64,000 nucleotides of DNA, from positions 1 to 64,000 of the forward strand of contig CALVMD010000002.1 in assembly GCA_944342025.1 (NCBI GenBank), read 5' to 3'. The translations under genes and the position numbers were made by a program. Under the pieces are notes generated by a model that was not told the DNA's origin, did not search any database, and saw only the letters and a list, made by a program, of their open reading frames with translations. Source of the DNA: an uncultured Clostridia bacterium. GTDB taxonomy: Bacteria > Bacillota > Clostridia > Christensenellales > Borkfalkiaceae. Positions 52,273 to 61,836 of this stretch are shown piece by piece; positions within the stretch are counted from its first letter, which is position 1, and each line of letters starts with the position of its first letter.

Positions 52273-53910
52273 AAAAAAAGACCCACACTGTACATCATCA
52301 TTCTCTCCGCATGGCTCTGCTGTACGGCGCTTCTGATCTATTCGCTGGTGCGCATCGCAACGGGACTGACGGAGTACAGCCCCGTGCGCACCGCATTCAT
52401 CATTGCCTTGCTCTCCGTAAACACCGCCGTCCTTGCCATACTCTGGCTGGGCAGCATAAAGGATTTTACGTTTTCGGCGGCTTATGTCATTTTGCGGAAA
52501 AAACTGGACAGACAGTACAAACAGATCGACGAATTTTCCTACATCCCCGACCCTGCCCCCAGATTCCTGCTGCTGTACTGCACCTGCAACGATTTCAATG
52601 CCAAGGCGCTTTCCGAATGCAGGAAACAAAACTATCCGAATTTTAAAACGGTCATCCTGGACGACAGCAGCGACCCTCAATACAAAAAAGAGATCGACCG
52701 TTACAGATTCCATCACAGAAACGTCGAAGTGGTGCGCCGCGCCGACCGCACGGGTTATAAGGCGGGAAATCTGAACCATTACCTGAAAGGAAGGGCGGAT
52801 TACGATTATTTCGTCGTTTTGGACAGCGATGAGATCATACCGCCCGATTACATCGAAAAAGTCATCAAATATTTCAACTACGACCCGAAATGCGGCGCGG
52901 TGCAGGCAAAACACACCGCTCAGCGGGGAGAAAATGTCTTTCAGCGTCTGATGGGTCTGTGCGTCGGGAGCAACGGCACGACCACACAGGTCATCAAAAA
53001 CTTTTACGGCGCCAACGCACTGATCGGGCACGGCATGACGATCAGCCGCGCCTGTTACGAGGCGACGGGAGGTTTCCCCTTAGTCGTGGCGGAAGACATC
53101 TCCTTCGCCGTCGACATCAAAAACGCGGGAATGAATATCATCTACGCGCCCGACATTCTCTGCAAGGAAGAATTCCCCGTCAGCTATGTGTCCCTGAAAA
53201 AACGGCAGTGCAAATGGACGCAGGGCAACCTCGAATACATGAAAAAATACGGCAAACAGATCGGACGGTCGAAAATGAGCTGGTTTGAAAAACTGGACAT
53301 CAGACTGTCGCATTACAGCCTGCCGATCGTGCCCGTGCTCAGCTTCCTTTTGACCGTATGCACCGTTGCGCTGGGATTTTTGGGCTATCCCGTGATCCGC
53401 TACTCGCTCGCGATCTATTGCGTCATGATCCTTTTCCTGTGTTCGCCGATGATCCCGGATCTTTTCGTATACAGAAAAGACAGGAATTTCTTTATGCTCC
53501 TGCCCTATTTCATCGTCAACATCGCAACTTATGCATCGCTTGCCCCGATGATGCTCAAAACGGTATTTCTAGGCGCATGCGGGAAAAAAGCCGTCTTTTT
53601 GGTGACGCCCAAGCAATCGCAGAAATACTCCGTCAAAGAGATGTTCCGATACTCCTGGGACTCCGTCGTCTTTGCCGTGCTCGTGGGAGTACTTGCCTTT
53701 TTCGCGTGCGGGAGCATCCTGCCGGTGATCTTCATCGTCGCAGGCTGCCTGCTCGCACCGCTCATCATTGCCCTCTCGAATTTCCGTCTCCCCGAAAGCA
53801 GGGCGGCACGGAAAAAGGTCAAAGCCGGCACGCAGGACGATGCGGCACCCCTTCCGCTGCGCAGAACGTCGAGAAGAAGCAAGGCCCTGCCCCTTCCCTT
53901 AGATGTATGA
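52270..53910 (+). CDS. membrane processive family 2 glycosyltransferase (cellulose-synthase-like)
   Basis: 546 aa. Two N-terminal helices (about 5-28 and 40-60) and a cytoplasmic GT-A domain with ILDDSSD near 130, VVLDSDEIIPPDY (DxD) near 182, AEDISF near 278 and RQCKWTQGN (variant of Q/RxxRW) near 315. Four or more C-terminal helices and a basic tail follow. Predicted to make and extrude a polysaccharide. The in-frame ATG at 52228 lacks a ribosome-binding site, so the ATG at 52270 is preferred. It is divergent from the ECF sigma pair and different from the GT2 at 39-40 kb. Confidence 0.87.
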   Translation: MKKRPTLYIIILSAWLCCTALLIYSLVRIATGLTEYSPVRTAFIIALLSVNTAVLAILWLGSIKDFTFSAAYVILRKKLDRQYKQIDEFSYIPDPAPRFLLLYCTCNDFNAKALSECRKQNYPNFKTVILDDSSDPQYKKEIDRYRFHHRNVEVVRRADRTGYKAGNLNHYLKGRADYDYFVVLDSDEIIPPDYIEKVIKYFNYDPKCGAVQAKHTAQRGENVFQRLMGLCVGSNGTTTQVIKNFYGANALIGHGMTISRACYEATGGFPLVVAEDISFAVDIKNAGMNIIYAPDILCKEEFPVSYVSLKKRQCKWTQGNLEYMKKYGKQIGRSKMSWFEKLDIRLSHYSLPIVPVLSFLLTVCTVALGFLGYPVIRYSLAIYCVMILFLCSPMIPDLFVYRKDRNFFMLLPYFIVNIATYASLAPMMLKTVFLGACGKKAVFLVTPKQSQKYSVKEMFRYSWDSVVFAVLVGVLAFFACGSILPVIFIVAGCLLAPLIIALSNFRLPESRAARKKVKAGTQDDAAPLPLRRTSRRSKALPLPLDV

Positions 53911-53925
53911 TCTGCCAATACACGG

Positions 53926-54001
53926 AAAATAAATACCCGACGGCTTAGCCGGCGGGTATTTATTTTATTGCGACAAGCGCCCGCGCTTTCGGCGCGGGCG
54001 C
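53926..54001. terminator. double terminator between convergent genes
   Basis: First hairpin AAATAAATACCCG/CGGGTATTTATTTT (53926-53966), with T-rich arms usable from both strands. A second GC hairpin (9-bp arms, 53975-54001) lies next to the thrC stop. Confidence 0.85.
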
Positions 54002-54009
54002 AGTTTTTA

Positions 54010-55500
54010 TCATTTTTTCGGCTGTGCGAATTTCAGCACTTCGGCATACAATTTATCTTTATCCGCAACGATGTTGAAGCGGACGGGCTTGTCCCTGAGC
54101 CCCGACAGGCTCTTGGGCACTTTCATCGCCGTCGTGATATTGAGATGCTTGATCGCCTTGAAACTGTCCTTGATGTCGTTGCCCGTGAGCGAATACATCA
54201 CGTCCTGCGGGAACTTGTACGGGCTTGCCGTGGAAACGACGACCATCGGCGTGTCGTGATCCTTCGCCTTTTCCATATAATTCGCCGCGGCATACATCGC
54301 ACAGGCGGTGTGCGTATCCATCGGATACTGATATTCTTCGAAAAACTCGTAGATCGTTTCGACCGTTTCGTCCTCGCCGCAGTAATCGGCATAAAAGAGT
54401 TCGGAAAGCGCCTCTTTTTCCTCGTCGTAGATCTCGTATACACCCTCTTGTTTGAGTTTTTCCATGCGCAGGGCGATCCGCTTGGGCTCGCGCCCCGAAA
54501 GTTCGAACAACAGCCGCTCGAGATTGCTGGAAATGAGGATGTCCATGGACGGGGACATCGTCTTGTAAAATTCGCGCCGCCTGTCGTACACGCCCGTGCG
54601 GATAAAATCGGTCAGCACGTTGTTTTTATTGGATGCGCAGACGAGCTTTCCGACGGGCAGCCCCATGCGCTTTGCGTAATAAGCAGCCAAAATATTGCCG
54701 AAATTGCCCGTCGGCACGGCAAAATTCACTTTTTCTCCCATTTCGATCTGCCCGGACGAGACAAGATCGAGATAAGCGGAAAAATAATAGGCGATCTGCG
54801 GGGCAAGCCTGCCGAAATTGATGGAATTCGCCGAAGAAAGAATATACCCGCGCTTTTTCAGCTCTTCCTTGCAGTCTTCGCTCGTAAAGATCTCTTTCAC
54901 CGCACTCTGGCAGGCGTCGAAATTACTCTTGACGGCGACGACGCAGACGTTGTTCCCCTCCTGCGTAGCCATCTGCAATTTCTGCATCTTGCTCACGCCC
55001 TCGTTGGGGTAAAAGACCATGACTTTCACGCCCGGCGCATTTTTAAATCCTTCGAGCGCCGCTTTGCCCGTATCGCCGCTGGTCGCAACGAGGATAAGAA
55101 CGTCCTCTTTTACGCCGCAGATGTCGCATCCCTTGCGAAGAAGGTACGGCAGGAGCGTAAGGGCGAGGTCTTTGAACGCGCACGTGGGACCGTGGAACAG
55201 TTCGAGCATATACAAAGACGAATCGATCTTGACGAGCGGCGCAGCGTCCCCTTCGTCAAACTGCGCATATGCCTTTTCGCAGGCCTCTTTCAGGCCGTCG
55301 AAATCGTAATCGTCGAGATATTTGTGCAGAACGGTCGCCGCGCGCTCGGCATAGCTCATCGAAAGCATCCGCTCCAGTTCTTCCTTAGAGACCTCGGGAA
55401 AACATTCGGGCACGAAAAGCCCTCCGTCGGACGCGATCCCCTGCGCGATCGCCTGTGCGCCCGTAGCCGTATCATTCCCCCTGGTGCTGATGAATTTCAT
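54010..55500 (-). CDS. thrC: threonine synthase
   Basis: PLP enzyme converting O-phosphohomoserine to threonine. 496 aa, the longer class with an N-terminal extension (MKFISTRGNDTATGAQAIAQ) typical of the E. coli/fungal-like form. The PLP lysine is in GPTCAFKDLALTL near 110. The phosphate-binding loop is VPTGNFGNILAAYYAK near 265, and ATSGDTGKAALEGF is near 143. It stands alone; hom and thrB are not in the window. Start fixed by the conserved N-terminus. Confidence 0.95.
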   Translation of the reverse strand: MKFISTRGNDTATGAQAIAQGIASDGGLFVPECFPEVSKEELERMLSMSYAERAATVLHKYLDDYDFDGLKEACEKAYAQFDEGDAAPLVKIDSSLYMLELFHGPTCAFKDLALTLLPYLLRKGCDICGVKEDVLILVATSGDTGKAALEGFKNAPGVKVMVFYPNEGVSKMQKLQMATQEGNNVCVVAVKSNFDACQSAVKEIFTSEDCKEELKKRGYILSSANSINFGRLAPQIAYYFSAYLDLVSSGQIEMGEKVNFAVPTGNFGNILAAYYAKRMGLPVGKLVCASNKNNVLTDFIRTGVYDRRREFYKTMSPSMDILISSNLERLLFELSGREPKRIALRMEKLKQEGVYEIYDEEKEALSELFYADYCGEDETVETIYEFFEEYQYPMDTHTACAMYAAANYMEKAKDHDTPMVVVSTASPYKFPQDVMYSLTGNDIKDSFKAIKHLNITTAMKVPKSLSGLRDKPVRFNIVADKDKLYAEVLKFAQPKK

Positions 55501-55582
55501 ACTTCCTCCTGCCGTGCGGCCAAAACAATTTCAGCGCAAACGCCCTCCCCCTTACGGGGAAGGGCGGCCGCGTCTATTCTGT

Positions 55583-55990
55583 TCAGATATATTTTTTTAC
55601 GAAATCGGGCAGCTCTTCTTTCGAGCAGCTGCAAGTGACATAAATGCTGAGACTGTTCGTCTCGGCAAGTTTATCGAGCATATAATAGAACGTCGCCATG
55701 TCCTTGATGTCCTTGCCCGCGATGCGCGCCGCGCCGTCGATAAAGAGATACTCATTGTCGTTGTTTGCCGCAACGGCACCCTTGACGAAACCGCACAGCG
55801 CCTCTTCGCCCGCAATATCGTAGTCCTCCGTGTCGATCAGCCGAATATCCCTGTGCAGGTCGTACATGTAGCGCTTGGTATTGGTAATAAAGATCATATG
55901 CCCTTTTGCGGACGCGACTTTGCCGTTTGCCTCGTCGATGATGATTTTCGTCTTGCCCGTACCTTTGGGACCGTAAATAACTTTGAGCAT
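55583..55990 (-). CDS. small P-loop ATP/GTP-binding protein
   Basis: 135 aa. Walker A GPKGTGKT at about 7-14 and a Walker B-like LFIDGAARI near 88; C-terminal SCSKEELPDFVKKYI. Small ABC/AAA-like or KTI12-like single-domain fold; function not known. Start chosen at the ATG 55990 because GGAGG lies 6 bases upstream. It is encoded just upstream of thrC in the same direction but separated by a GC hairpin (about 55542-55567), so co-transcription is uncertain. Confidence 0.8.
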   Translation of the reverse strand: MLKVIYGPKGTGKTKIIIDEANGKVASAKGHMIFITNTKRYMYDLHRDIRLIDTEDYDIAGEEALCGFVKGAVAANNDNEYLFIDGAARIAGKDIKDMATFYYMLDKLAETNSLSIYVTCSCSKEELPDFVKKYI

Positions 55991-56118
55991 TGGAACCTCC
56001 GTCAATTTTCTTGGTATCTCTATTTTAAACTATTTTTTTGATTCTTTCAATACCTTTTCGAAAGTTTTTGCGATTATTTTGAAATATTTTGCGAAAGGCC
56101 TGTGAAACCGGCGCCCGT

Positions 56119-57528
56119 TTACTTGCTCGCGCGGTTCACCCTGCCGAACGCGACAAATTCGCGGTGGCGATCCTGGTCGATGGTGCGGATCATATTGTCC
56201 AACTCATCGTCGCCGAGTACGGTATTGCGCCCGCCCGCGTATTCCTCGTCGATGATCTCCTTCATCGACGCGACGAGGGCGTCCTTTTTATCGATCCTGT
56301 GCCCTTCCGCCAGGCAATAATAGTCGTTGATCCAGTACGCAATGCCCGCAAGGCCGCTCGCATTGTTGATGGAAACGCGCGCGGGACGGTTGAGCAGTTT
56401 TTCGGTGTCGAAAATGTTGTAGATCTCGGGATCTTTGAGCATGCCGTCCGCATGGATGCCCGCGCGGGTCGCGTTGAACGCGCGGCCGACAAAAGGAGTC
56501 ATGGGCGGGATGATGTAACCGAGCTCGTCTTCGAAATAGCGCGCGATGTCCGTGACGGCGGTAAAATCCATGCCGTCGTCCGTGCCGCGCAGCGAAGCGT
56601 ACTCCATCGCCATCGCCTCGAGAGGGCAGTTGCCCGTGCGTTCGCCGATGCCGAGGAGAGAGCAGTTGACCGCGCTCGCACCGTACAGCCACGCCGTGGC
56701 TGCATTGGAAACGACTTTATAGAAATCGTTGTGGCCGTGCCATTCGAGCATTTCGCTGGGCACCTCGGCATGGTGATGCAGGCCGTACACGATGCCCTGC
56801 ACGCTGCGGGGAAGCGAGGTGCCGGGATAGTTGACCCCGAAGCCCATCGTGTCGCACATGCGGATCTTGACGGGGATGCCGCTCTCGCGCGAAAGTTTCA
56901 TCAGTTCGTTCGCGAAGGGTACGACAAACCCGTAAAAATCGGCGCGGGTTATGTCTTCGAAGTGGCAGCGCGGCTTGATGCCGTGCGAGAGCGCGCTCTT
57001 GACGATGCCGAGGTACTTATCCATCGCCTGCGCACGGGTCAGGTTCATCTTTTTGAAGATGTGATAGTCGGAACAGCTGACCAGGATCCCCGTTTCCGCC
57101 ACGCCCGCCTCTTTGACGAGTTCGAAATCCTTTTCGTTGGCGCGGATCCACGTGGTGATCTCAGGAAATTTCAGCCCCAGATCCTGACAGGCTTTGAGCG
57201 CGGCGCGGTCCTTTTCGCTGTACAGGAAAAATTCGCTCTGACGGACGATCCCCTTCGGCCCGCCGAGGCGCGACATCAACTTATACAGATCGACGATCTG
57301 CTGCACCGTAAAAGGAGAGGTGGACTGCTGCCCGTCGCGGAAAGTCGTATCGGTGATCCAGATCTCCGCGGGCATATCCATCGGTACATGGCGGTAGTTG
57401 AATACGACTTTCGGAACTTCGTCATACGGATACAGATCGCGGAAAAGTTCGGGATCTTTCACGTCCTGCAATTCGTAATGATAAATATCTTCTTCCAGCA
57501 GATTTTTCTTTTTATCGAAATAAATCAC
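56119..57528 (-). CDS. LeuA/homocitrate-synthase family enzyme, probable Re-citrate synthase
   Basis: 469 aa DRE-TIM-barrel acyl-CoA condensing enzyme. DTTFRDGQQS near 60, HGHNDFYK (metal His pair) near 265, and NCSLLGIGERTGNCPLEAM near 288. It lacks the LeuA C-terminal leucine-binding domain. The length, the N-terminal extension and the linkage 3 bases downstream of an aspartate aminotransferase fit the Re-face citrate synthase of anaerobic Clostridia, which joins acetyl-CoA and oxaloacetate to start glutamate synthesis. Homocitrate synthase is the main alternative; the sequence alone does not settle it. Confidence 0.7.
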   Translation of the reverse strand: MIYFDKKKNLLEEDIYHYELQDVKDPELFRDLYPYDEVPKVVFNYRHVPMDMPAEIWITDTTFRDGQQSTSPFTVQQIVDLYKLMSRLGGPKGIVRQSEFFLYSEKDRAALKACQDLGLKFPEITTWIRANEKDFELVKEAGVAETGILVSCSDYHIFKKMNLTRAQAMDKYLGIVKSALSHGIKPRCHFEDITRADFYGFVVPFANELMKLSRESGIPVKIRMCDTMGFGVNYPGTSLPRSVQGIVYGLHHHAEVPSEMLEWHGHNDFYKVVSNAATAWLYGASAVNCSLLGIGERTGNCPLEAMAMEYASLRGTDDGMDFTAVTDIARYFEDELGYIIPPMTPFVGRAFNATRAGIHADGMLKDPEIYNIFDTEKLLNRPARVSINNASGLAGIAYWINDYYCLAEGHRIDKKDALVASMKEIIDEEYAGGRNTVLGDDELDNMIRTIDQDRHREFVAFGRVNRASK

Positions 57529-57531
57529 GGC

Positions 57532-58722
57532 CTAAAAGACCTCCTTGACGAAGGATTCGATCCTGTCGAGCCCCTCCGCAATGTCCTCTTTGGAAATGGC
57601 GTAAGAGAGGCGGACGCACTCGTCGTCGCCGAACGCAATGCCGGGAACGACGGCGACGCCCTTTTCGAGCAGCATGTCGGCAACGTCCATGGACCCGTTG
57701 ATCTTTCTGCCGTTGAAGCGCTTGCCGTACAGCTTGTCGACAACGAGCATGATATAGAACGCGCCGTCCGGTTCGATGCAGTCGAGCCCCTCGATCGCAC
57801 GGATGCGCTCGATCATGAACTTTCTCCTGTCGTTGAAGATGCCGCGCATCTTTATAAGCTCCTCTTCGCTGCCGTTCAACGCCGCGAGCGTAGCATACTG
57901 CGAAACGGTGGAAGGGTTGCTCGTGGCATGGCTCTGGAAAGAGTCGATCGCCTTCGCAACGTCCTTGGGCGCCGCCAACCAGCCGATGCGCCAGCCGGTC
58001 ATGGCGTACGTCTTTGAAACGCCGTCGATGACGACGGTATGCTCTTTGACCTTTTCGCTCACGCGCGCGATGGAGAAATGCTGCACGCCGTCATAGATGA
58101 GCTTGGAATAGATCTCGTCGGAGATCACCCAGATGCCCGCTTCTTCGACCACTTTGCCGATGGCGCGGATCTCCTCTTCGGTATACACGGCGCCCGTAGG
58201 ATTGGACGGAGAATTGAATACGAGGAGTTTGGTCTTGGGCGTGATCGCCTTTTTGAGATCATCGGGGCTGATCTTGAAATGATTTTCCTTGCGCCCCTCG
58301 ACGAACACGCTCTTGCCGCCGCACACTTTGACGACTTCGGGATAGGTCAGCCAATACGGCGCGGGGATAATGACTTCGTCCCCGTCCTCGACGAGGGCGA
58401 ACATCGCGTTGAAAATGGAGTGTTTCGCTCCCGACGAGACGACGATCTGAGACATGTCGTAGTCGAGGCCCTGTTCCTCCTTGAGTTTTGCCGCGATCTT
58501 TTTGCGAAGTTCGGGAAGGCCCGAAGAGGGCGTGTACTTTGTATAACCTTTATCGAGGGCGTCTTTGGCGGCGTCGATGATGTGCTGAGGCGTGTTGAAA
58601 TCGGGTTCGCCTGCGCCGAAGCCGATGACGGACTTCCCTTCCGCTTTCATCGCCTTGGCTTTCGCGGTGATGGCAAGAGTCAGGGAGGGAGAGATGGATG
58701 AGATCCTCTTTGTCGTGTTCAT
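57532..58722 (-). CDS. aspC: aspartate aminotransferase, class I
   Basis: PLP-dependent exchange of amino groups between aspartate/2-oxoglutarate and oxaloacetate/glutamate. 396 aa. The PLP lysine is in DGVSKTYAMTGWRIGWLAAP near 232; NSPSNPTGAVY is near 165 and SDEIYSKLIYDG near 198. The ATG at 58722 has GAGG about 9 bases upstream. Directly followed by the citrate-synthase-like gene. The two together link oxaloacetate to glutamate and aspartate. Confidence 0.93.
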   Translation of the reverse strand: MNTTKRISSISPSLTLAITAKAKAMKAEGKSVIGFGAGEPDFNTPQHIIDAAKDALDKGYTKYTPSSGLPELRKKIAAKLKEEQGLDYDMSQIVVSSGAKHSIFNAMFALVEDGDEVIIPAPYWLTYPEVVKVCGGKSVFVEGRKENHFKISPDDLKKAITPKTKLLVFNSPSNPTGAVYTEEEIRAIGKVVEEAGIWVISDEIYSKLIYDGVQHFSIARVSEKVKEHTVVIDGVSKTYAMTGWRIGWLAAPKDVAKAIDSFQSHATSNPSTVSQYATLAALNGSEEELIKMRGIFNDRRKFMIERIRAIEGLDCIEPDGAFYIMLVVDKLYGKRFNGRKINGSMDVADMLLEKGVAVVPGIAFGDDECVRLSYAISKEDIAEGLDRIESFVKEVF

Positions 58723-58818
58723 GATCATATACCTCGTTTAAATTTTTTCTTTCGGTTGGCCGCCTCTCGTAAAGGGAAACGATTTTATGATTTTCCGCCT
58801 TGCCCGGGCGGAATCCGG

Positions 58819-59892
58819 TCAGAGGTCGCTTTCGGACGAAAGTTTTGCCTCTCTGTCGGCGATGGCAAGGCTTTCGAGCATGCCGCCGATGTCGCCCATG
58901 ATAAAGCTGTCCAAAGAATACAGCGTCAGCCCGATCCGGTGATCGGTGACCCTGTTCTGCGGGAAATTATAGGTGCGGATGCGCTCGCTCCTGTCGCCCG
59001 TACCCACCTGGCTCTTGCGGTTTTCCGCATAGTCGCTCTGATATTTGCTGTTATAATAATCGTAAAGGCGGCTTTTGAGCACTTTCATCGCCTTTTCGCG
59101 GTTTTTGATCTGCGAGCGTTCGTCCTGACAGGTCACGACGATGCCCGTGGGAAGATGGGTAATGCGGATGCAGCTCTCCGTCTTGTTGATGTGCTGGCCG
59201 CCCGCGCCGCCCGACCGATAGGTGTCGATCTTGAGGTCTTTTTCGTTGATCTCCACTTCCACGTCTTCGGGCTCGGGCAGCACCGCCACCGTGACGGTAG
59301 ACGTATGCACGCGCCCCTGCGATTCCGTTTCGGGCACCCGCTGCACGCGGTGCACGCCGCTCTCGAATTTGAGTTTGCTGTATACGCCTTTCCCCGAAAC
59401 GGTGAACACGACCTCTTTCATGCCGCCCAGCTCCGTCTCGCTCAGATCGATGATCTCCGTCTTCCAGCGCATGCTCTCGGCATAGCGGCAGTACATGTTG
59501 TAAAGGTCCGCCGCGAACAGACTCGCCTCGTCGCCGCCCGCGCCGCCGCGGATCTCCATGACGACGTTTCTCTCGTCGTTTTTGTCTTTCGGCAGGAGCA
59601 AAATGCGCAGCTCGCCGTGTATCCCCGCAAGTTTTTCTTTGAGAGCGTACCCCTCCTCGGTGAGAAGGTCGCGCATTTCGCGGTCTTCCTCCCCCTCGGC
59701 GGCGGCAAAGGCGTCGTTCATTTCCCTTTCCGTCTTTTTATATTCGAGGTACTTTTCCGCCGTCTCCGCGATGTCCGCATGCTCTTTTGCGCATTGCGTC
59801 CACTTTTCCGGCTGGGATATGACCGCGGGGTCTGCCATCTCTTCCGAAAGCTTGCGGTATTTTTCTAAAATGTCTTCTAATTTTTTCAGCAT
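58819..59892 (-). CDS. prfA: peptide chain release factor 1
   Basis: Recognises UAA/UAG and triggers peptide release. 357 aa. The GGQ loop is in SGGAGGQHINKTES near 226-239, preceded by the acidic domain. The GGQ glutamine is the site methylated by PrmC, encoded immediately upstream. Start ATG at 59892 (a TTG two codons upstream is possible). Coupled to prmC with a 9-base gap, a functional pairing common in bacteria, although here prmC precedes prfA. Confidence 0.95.
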   Translation of the reverse strand: MLKKLEDILEKYRKLSEEMADPAVISQPEKWTQCAKEHADIAETAEKYLEYKKTEREMNDAFAAAEGEEDREMRDLLTEEGYALKEKLAGIHGELRILLLPKDKNDERNVVMEIRGGAGGDEASLFAADLYNMYCRYAESMRWKTEIIDLSETELGGMKEVVFTVSGKGVYSKLKFESGVHRVQRVPETESQGRVHTSTVTVAVLPEPEDVEVEINEKDLKIDTYRSGGAGGQHINKTESCIRITHLPTGIVVTCQDERSQIKNREKAMKVLKSRLYDYYNSKYQSDYAENRKSQVGTGDRSERIRTYNFPQNRVTDHRIGLTLYSLDSFIMGDIGGMLESLAIADREAKLSSESDL

Positions 59893-59901
59893 ATCCAAAA
59901 A

Positions 59902-61758
59902 TCAAGCCTGCGCCCGGCGCAGTTTTGCAACGACGATGCGGTCATTTCCGTCGTAATCGCGGAAAACTTCGGTGTCGAACGCGTCCGCAAACATCTCCGC
60001 GACCGCGCCGCCCTGCCCCGCGCCGCATTCCATGAAGAGCGTACCGCCTTCGCAAAGGTGCGCGGGCGCCTCAACGCGCAGGCGGCGGTAGAAATCCAGC
60101 CCGTCCGCTCCCCCGTCCAGCGCGGAAAGGGGCTCGTACTCGCGGATCTCCCTTTGCAGGGCCGCTATATCTTCGTGCCGTATATAGGGCGGATTGCACG
60201 CGATGACGTCGAATTTTTCCGCAATGTCCGAAAGCAGGTCGCTCTCGTAAAAGGTCACGGGAGCGCCGTTTGCGTCTGCGTTCTCCCTTGCAAGCGAAAG
60301 TGCGTCCGCGCTGACGTCCGAAGCAAAAACGCGCACATGTTTCCCCTGCTTTTCCGTTTCTTTTGCCACGGCGACGGCAATGCAGCCGCTGCCCGTGCAT
60401 AAATCGAGCACGCTGTCTCCGTCCTTCAATGCGGCGACGACCTTTTCCGTCAGAAGCTCCGTTTCGGGCCGGGGAATGAGCGCACGCCCGTCCGTTTTGA
60501 TCTCGTAACCGTAAAAATTCGTTCCGCCGAGAACGTACCACAGAGGCTTTCCGCGCATACGTTCGCCCGAAAGGCGGTCCAGTTCGCGCACTTTGCTCGG
60601 TACGAGCATTTCGTCCGACGAAGAAAGCCCGCTGCGCGGCACACCCGTTTTGAGCGAGACCAGCCATTCCGCGTCGCTTTCGTCGATGCCCTTTTCGGCA
60701 AAGAGCGTTTTCAGCTCTTCGGTATAATGCTTGACCGACTTCGAAACGGTGAAATCCGTCTCGGGAACAGCGGGATCGGCGTCCATTTCGTACGCTTTTT
60801 TGAACGCGGCGATGGCGACTTCGAGCATGTCCTCGGTCGGCTCGCGGGTCGTCAGTTTTTGCAGCGCGAACCCGGGCGCTTTTATGGGAAGAAAGATCTT
60901 GCTCTGCGTTTTTGCAAGAAGTTTCAGAACTTCGTACGAAAGCCCCGCCACAACGGGCAGGAACAAGATCTTGACCGCGAACTGGATGAGGAAATTGACG
61001 ACCCTTCCGTAGACAAAAAAGTCGAGATACTCGTCGCAGACCCAGTTGACGACGGAAAAGACGACGATGCTGACCGCCATGACGAGAAAGAGAAAAGTCG
61101 TACCGCAGCGGTCATGGATGCGGGAACATTTTTTCGCGTTTTCGGGCGTAAGCTCCATGCCCTTTTCGAAACAGGTGATCGTCTTATGCTCGGCGCCGTG
61201 GTACATGAACACGCGGCGGATGTCCCTCATCGCCGTAATGGCGACGATATACAGGATAAAGATCACGAGGCGGAATCCGCCCTGGATCAGATTGTAACCG
61301 ATGCTGTACCGCCTGAGCCAGCTGCCGGAATCGACGAGAAGATCGGCAAACACGATGGGAAGAACGATGAACAGCCCCACCGCCAGCACCACGCCCAACA
61401 GCGTCGCGATAAAAGAGATGAACGCCATCAGATCGATGTGCAGTTTCTCTTTGCACCATTTTTCAAACCTGGTCGGTTCGCCCTCGTCCCCGTACACGGC
61501 GGCGCTGCGCATTAAGATCTTCGATCCCGTGACGAGGGAGGAAACGAAATTGACAACCCCGCGGACAACGGGGATCTTTGCGACGCGTTTCATGCCCTCG
61601 GACGTATTCAGGCGGCGGCTCTCGATCTGGATGTTTCCTTCGGGATCCCTGACGGCCGTGGCGTACGCCGTTCTGCCGCGCATCATGACCCCTTCGAGCA
61701 CCGCCTGCCCGCCGATATAGGTACGGTTTTCTTTCTTTTTCTTCTTTTCTTTCCCCAT
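59902..61758 (-). CDS. prmC: DUF1385 membrane domain fused to PrmC release-factor methyltransferase
   Basis: 618 aa in one frame. Residues 1-325 are a DUF1385 (YqhQ-like) protein: IGGQAVLEGVMMRG near 15, several membrane helices, and YHGAEHKTITCFEKG near 187. A short acidic linker is followed from about 339 by a complete PrmC: helical N-terminal domain, LDLCTGSGCIAVAVAK, and catalytic NPPYI. PrmC methylates the Gln of the GGQ motif in RF1. In many Firmicutes these are neighbouring separate genes. No stop or internal ribosome-binding site was seen at the junction near 60745. ATG 61758 follows GGAG by 6 bases. Confidence 0.9.
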   Translation of the reverse strand: MGKEKKKKKENRTYIGGQAVLEGVMMRGRTAYATAVRDPEGNIQIESRRLNTSEGMKRVAKIPVVRGVVNFVSSLVTGSKILMRSAAVYGDEGEPTRFEKWCKEKLHIDLMAFISFIATLLGVVLAVGLFIVLPIVFADLLVDSGSWLRRYSIGYNLIQGGFRLVIFILYIVAITAMRDIRRVFMYHGAEHKTITCFEKGMELTPENAKKCSRIHDRCGTTFLFLVMAVSIVVFSVVNWVCDEYLDFFVYGRVVNFLIQFAVKILFLPVVAGLSYEVLKLLAKTQSKIFLPIKAPGFALQKLTTREPTEDMLEVAIAAFKKAYEMDADPAVPETDFTVSKSVKHYTEELKTLFAEKGIDESDAEWLVSLKTGVPRSGLSSSDEMLVPSKVRELDRLSGERMRGKPLWYVLGGTNFYGYEIKTDGRALIPRPETELLTEKVVAALKDGDSVLDLCTGSGCIAVAVAKETEKQGKHVRVFASDVSADALSLARENADANGAPVTFYESDLLSDIAEKFDVIACNPPYIRHEDIAALQREIREYEPLSALDGGADGLDFYRRLRVEAPAHLCEGGTLFMECGAGQGGAVAEMFADAFDTEVFRDYDGNDRIVVAKLRRAQA

Positions 61759-61836
61759 GCAAAGCTCCGAATGCACAAATTGTCCTAAAAAAGAAAATCA
61801 GCCCCAAGCAAACACTTAGAGCTGAAAACGCAAAAT

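Noticed and set aside
56089-58017. 642-codon open frame on the plus strand
   Set aside because: Antisense to aspC and the citrate-synthase-like gene; no family features.
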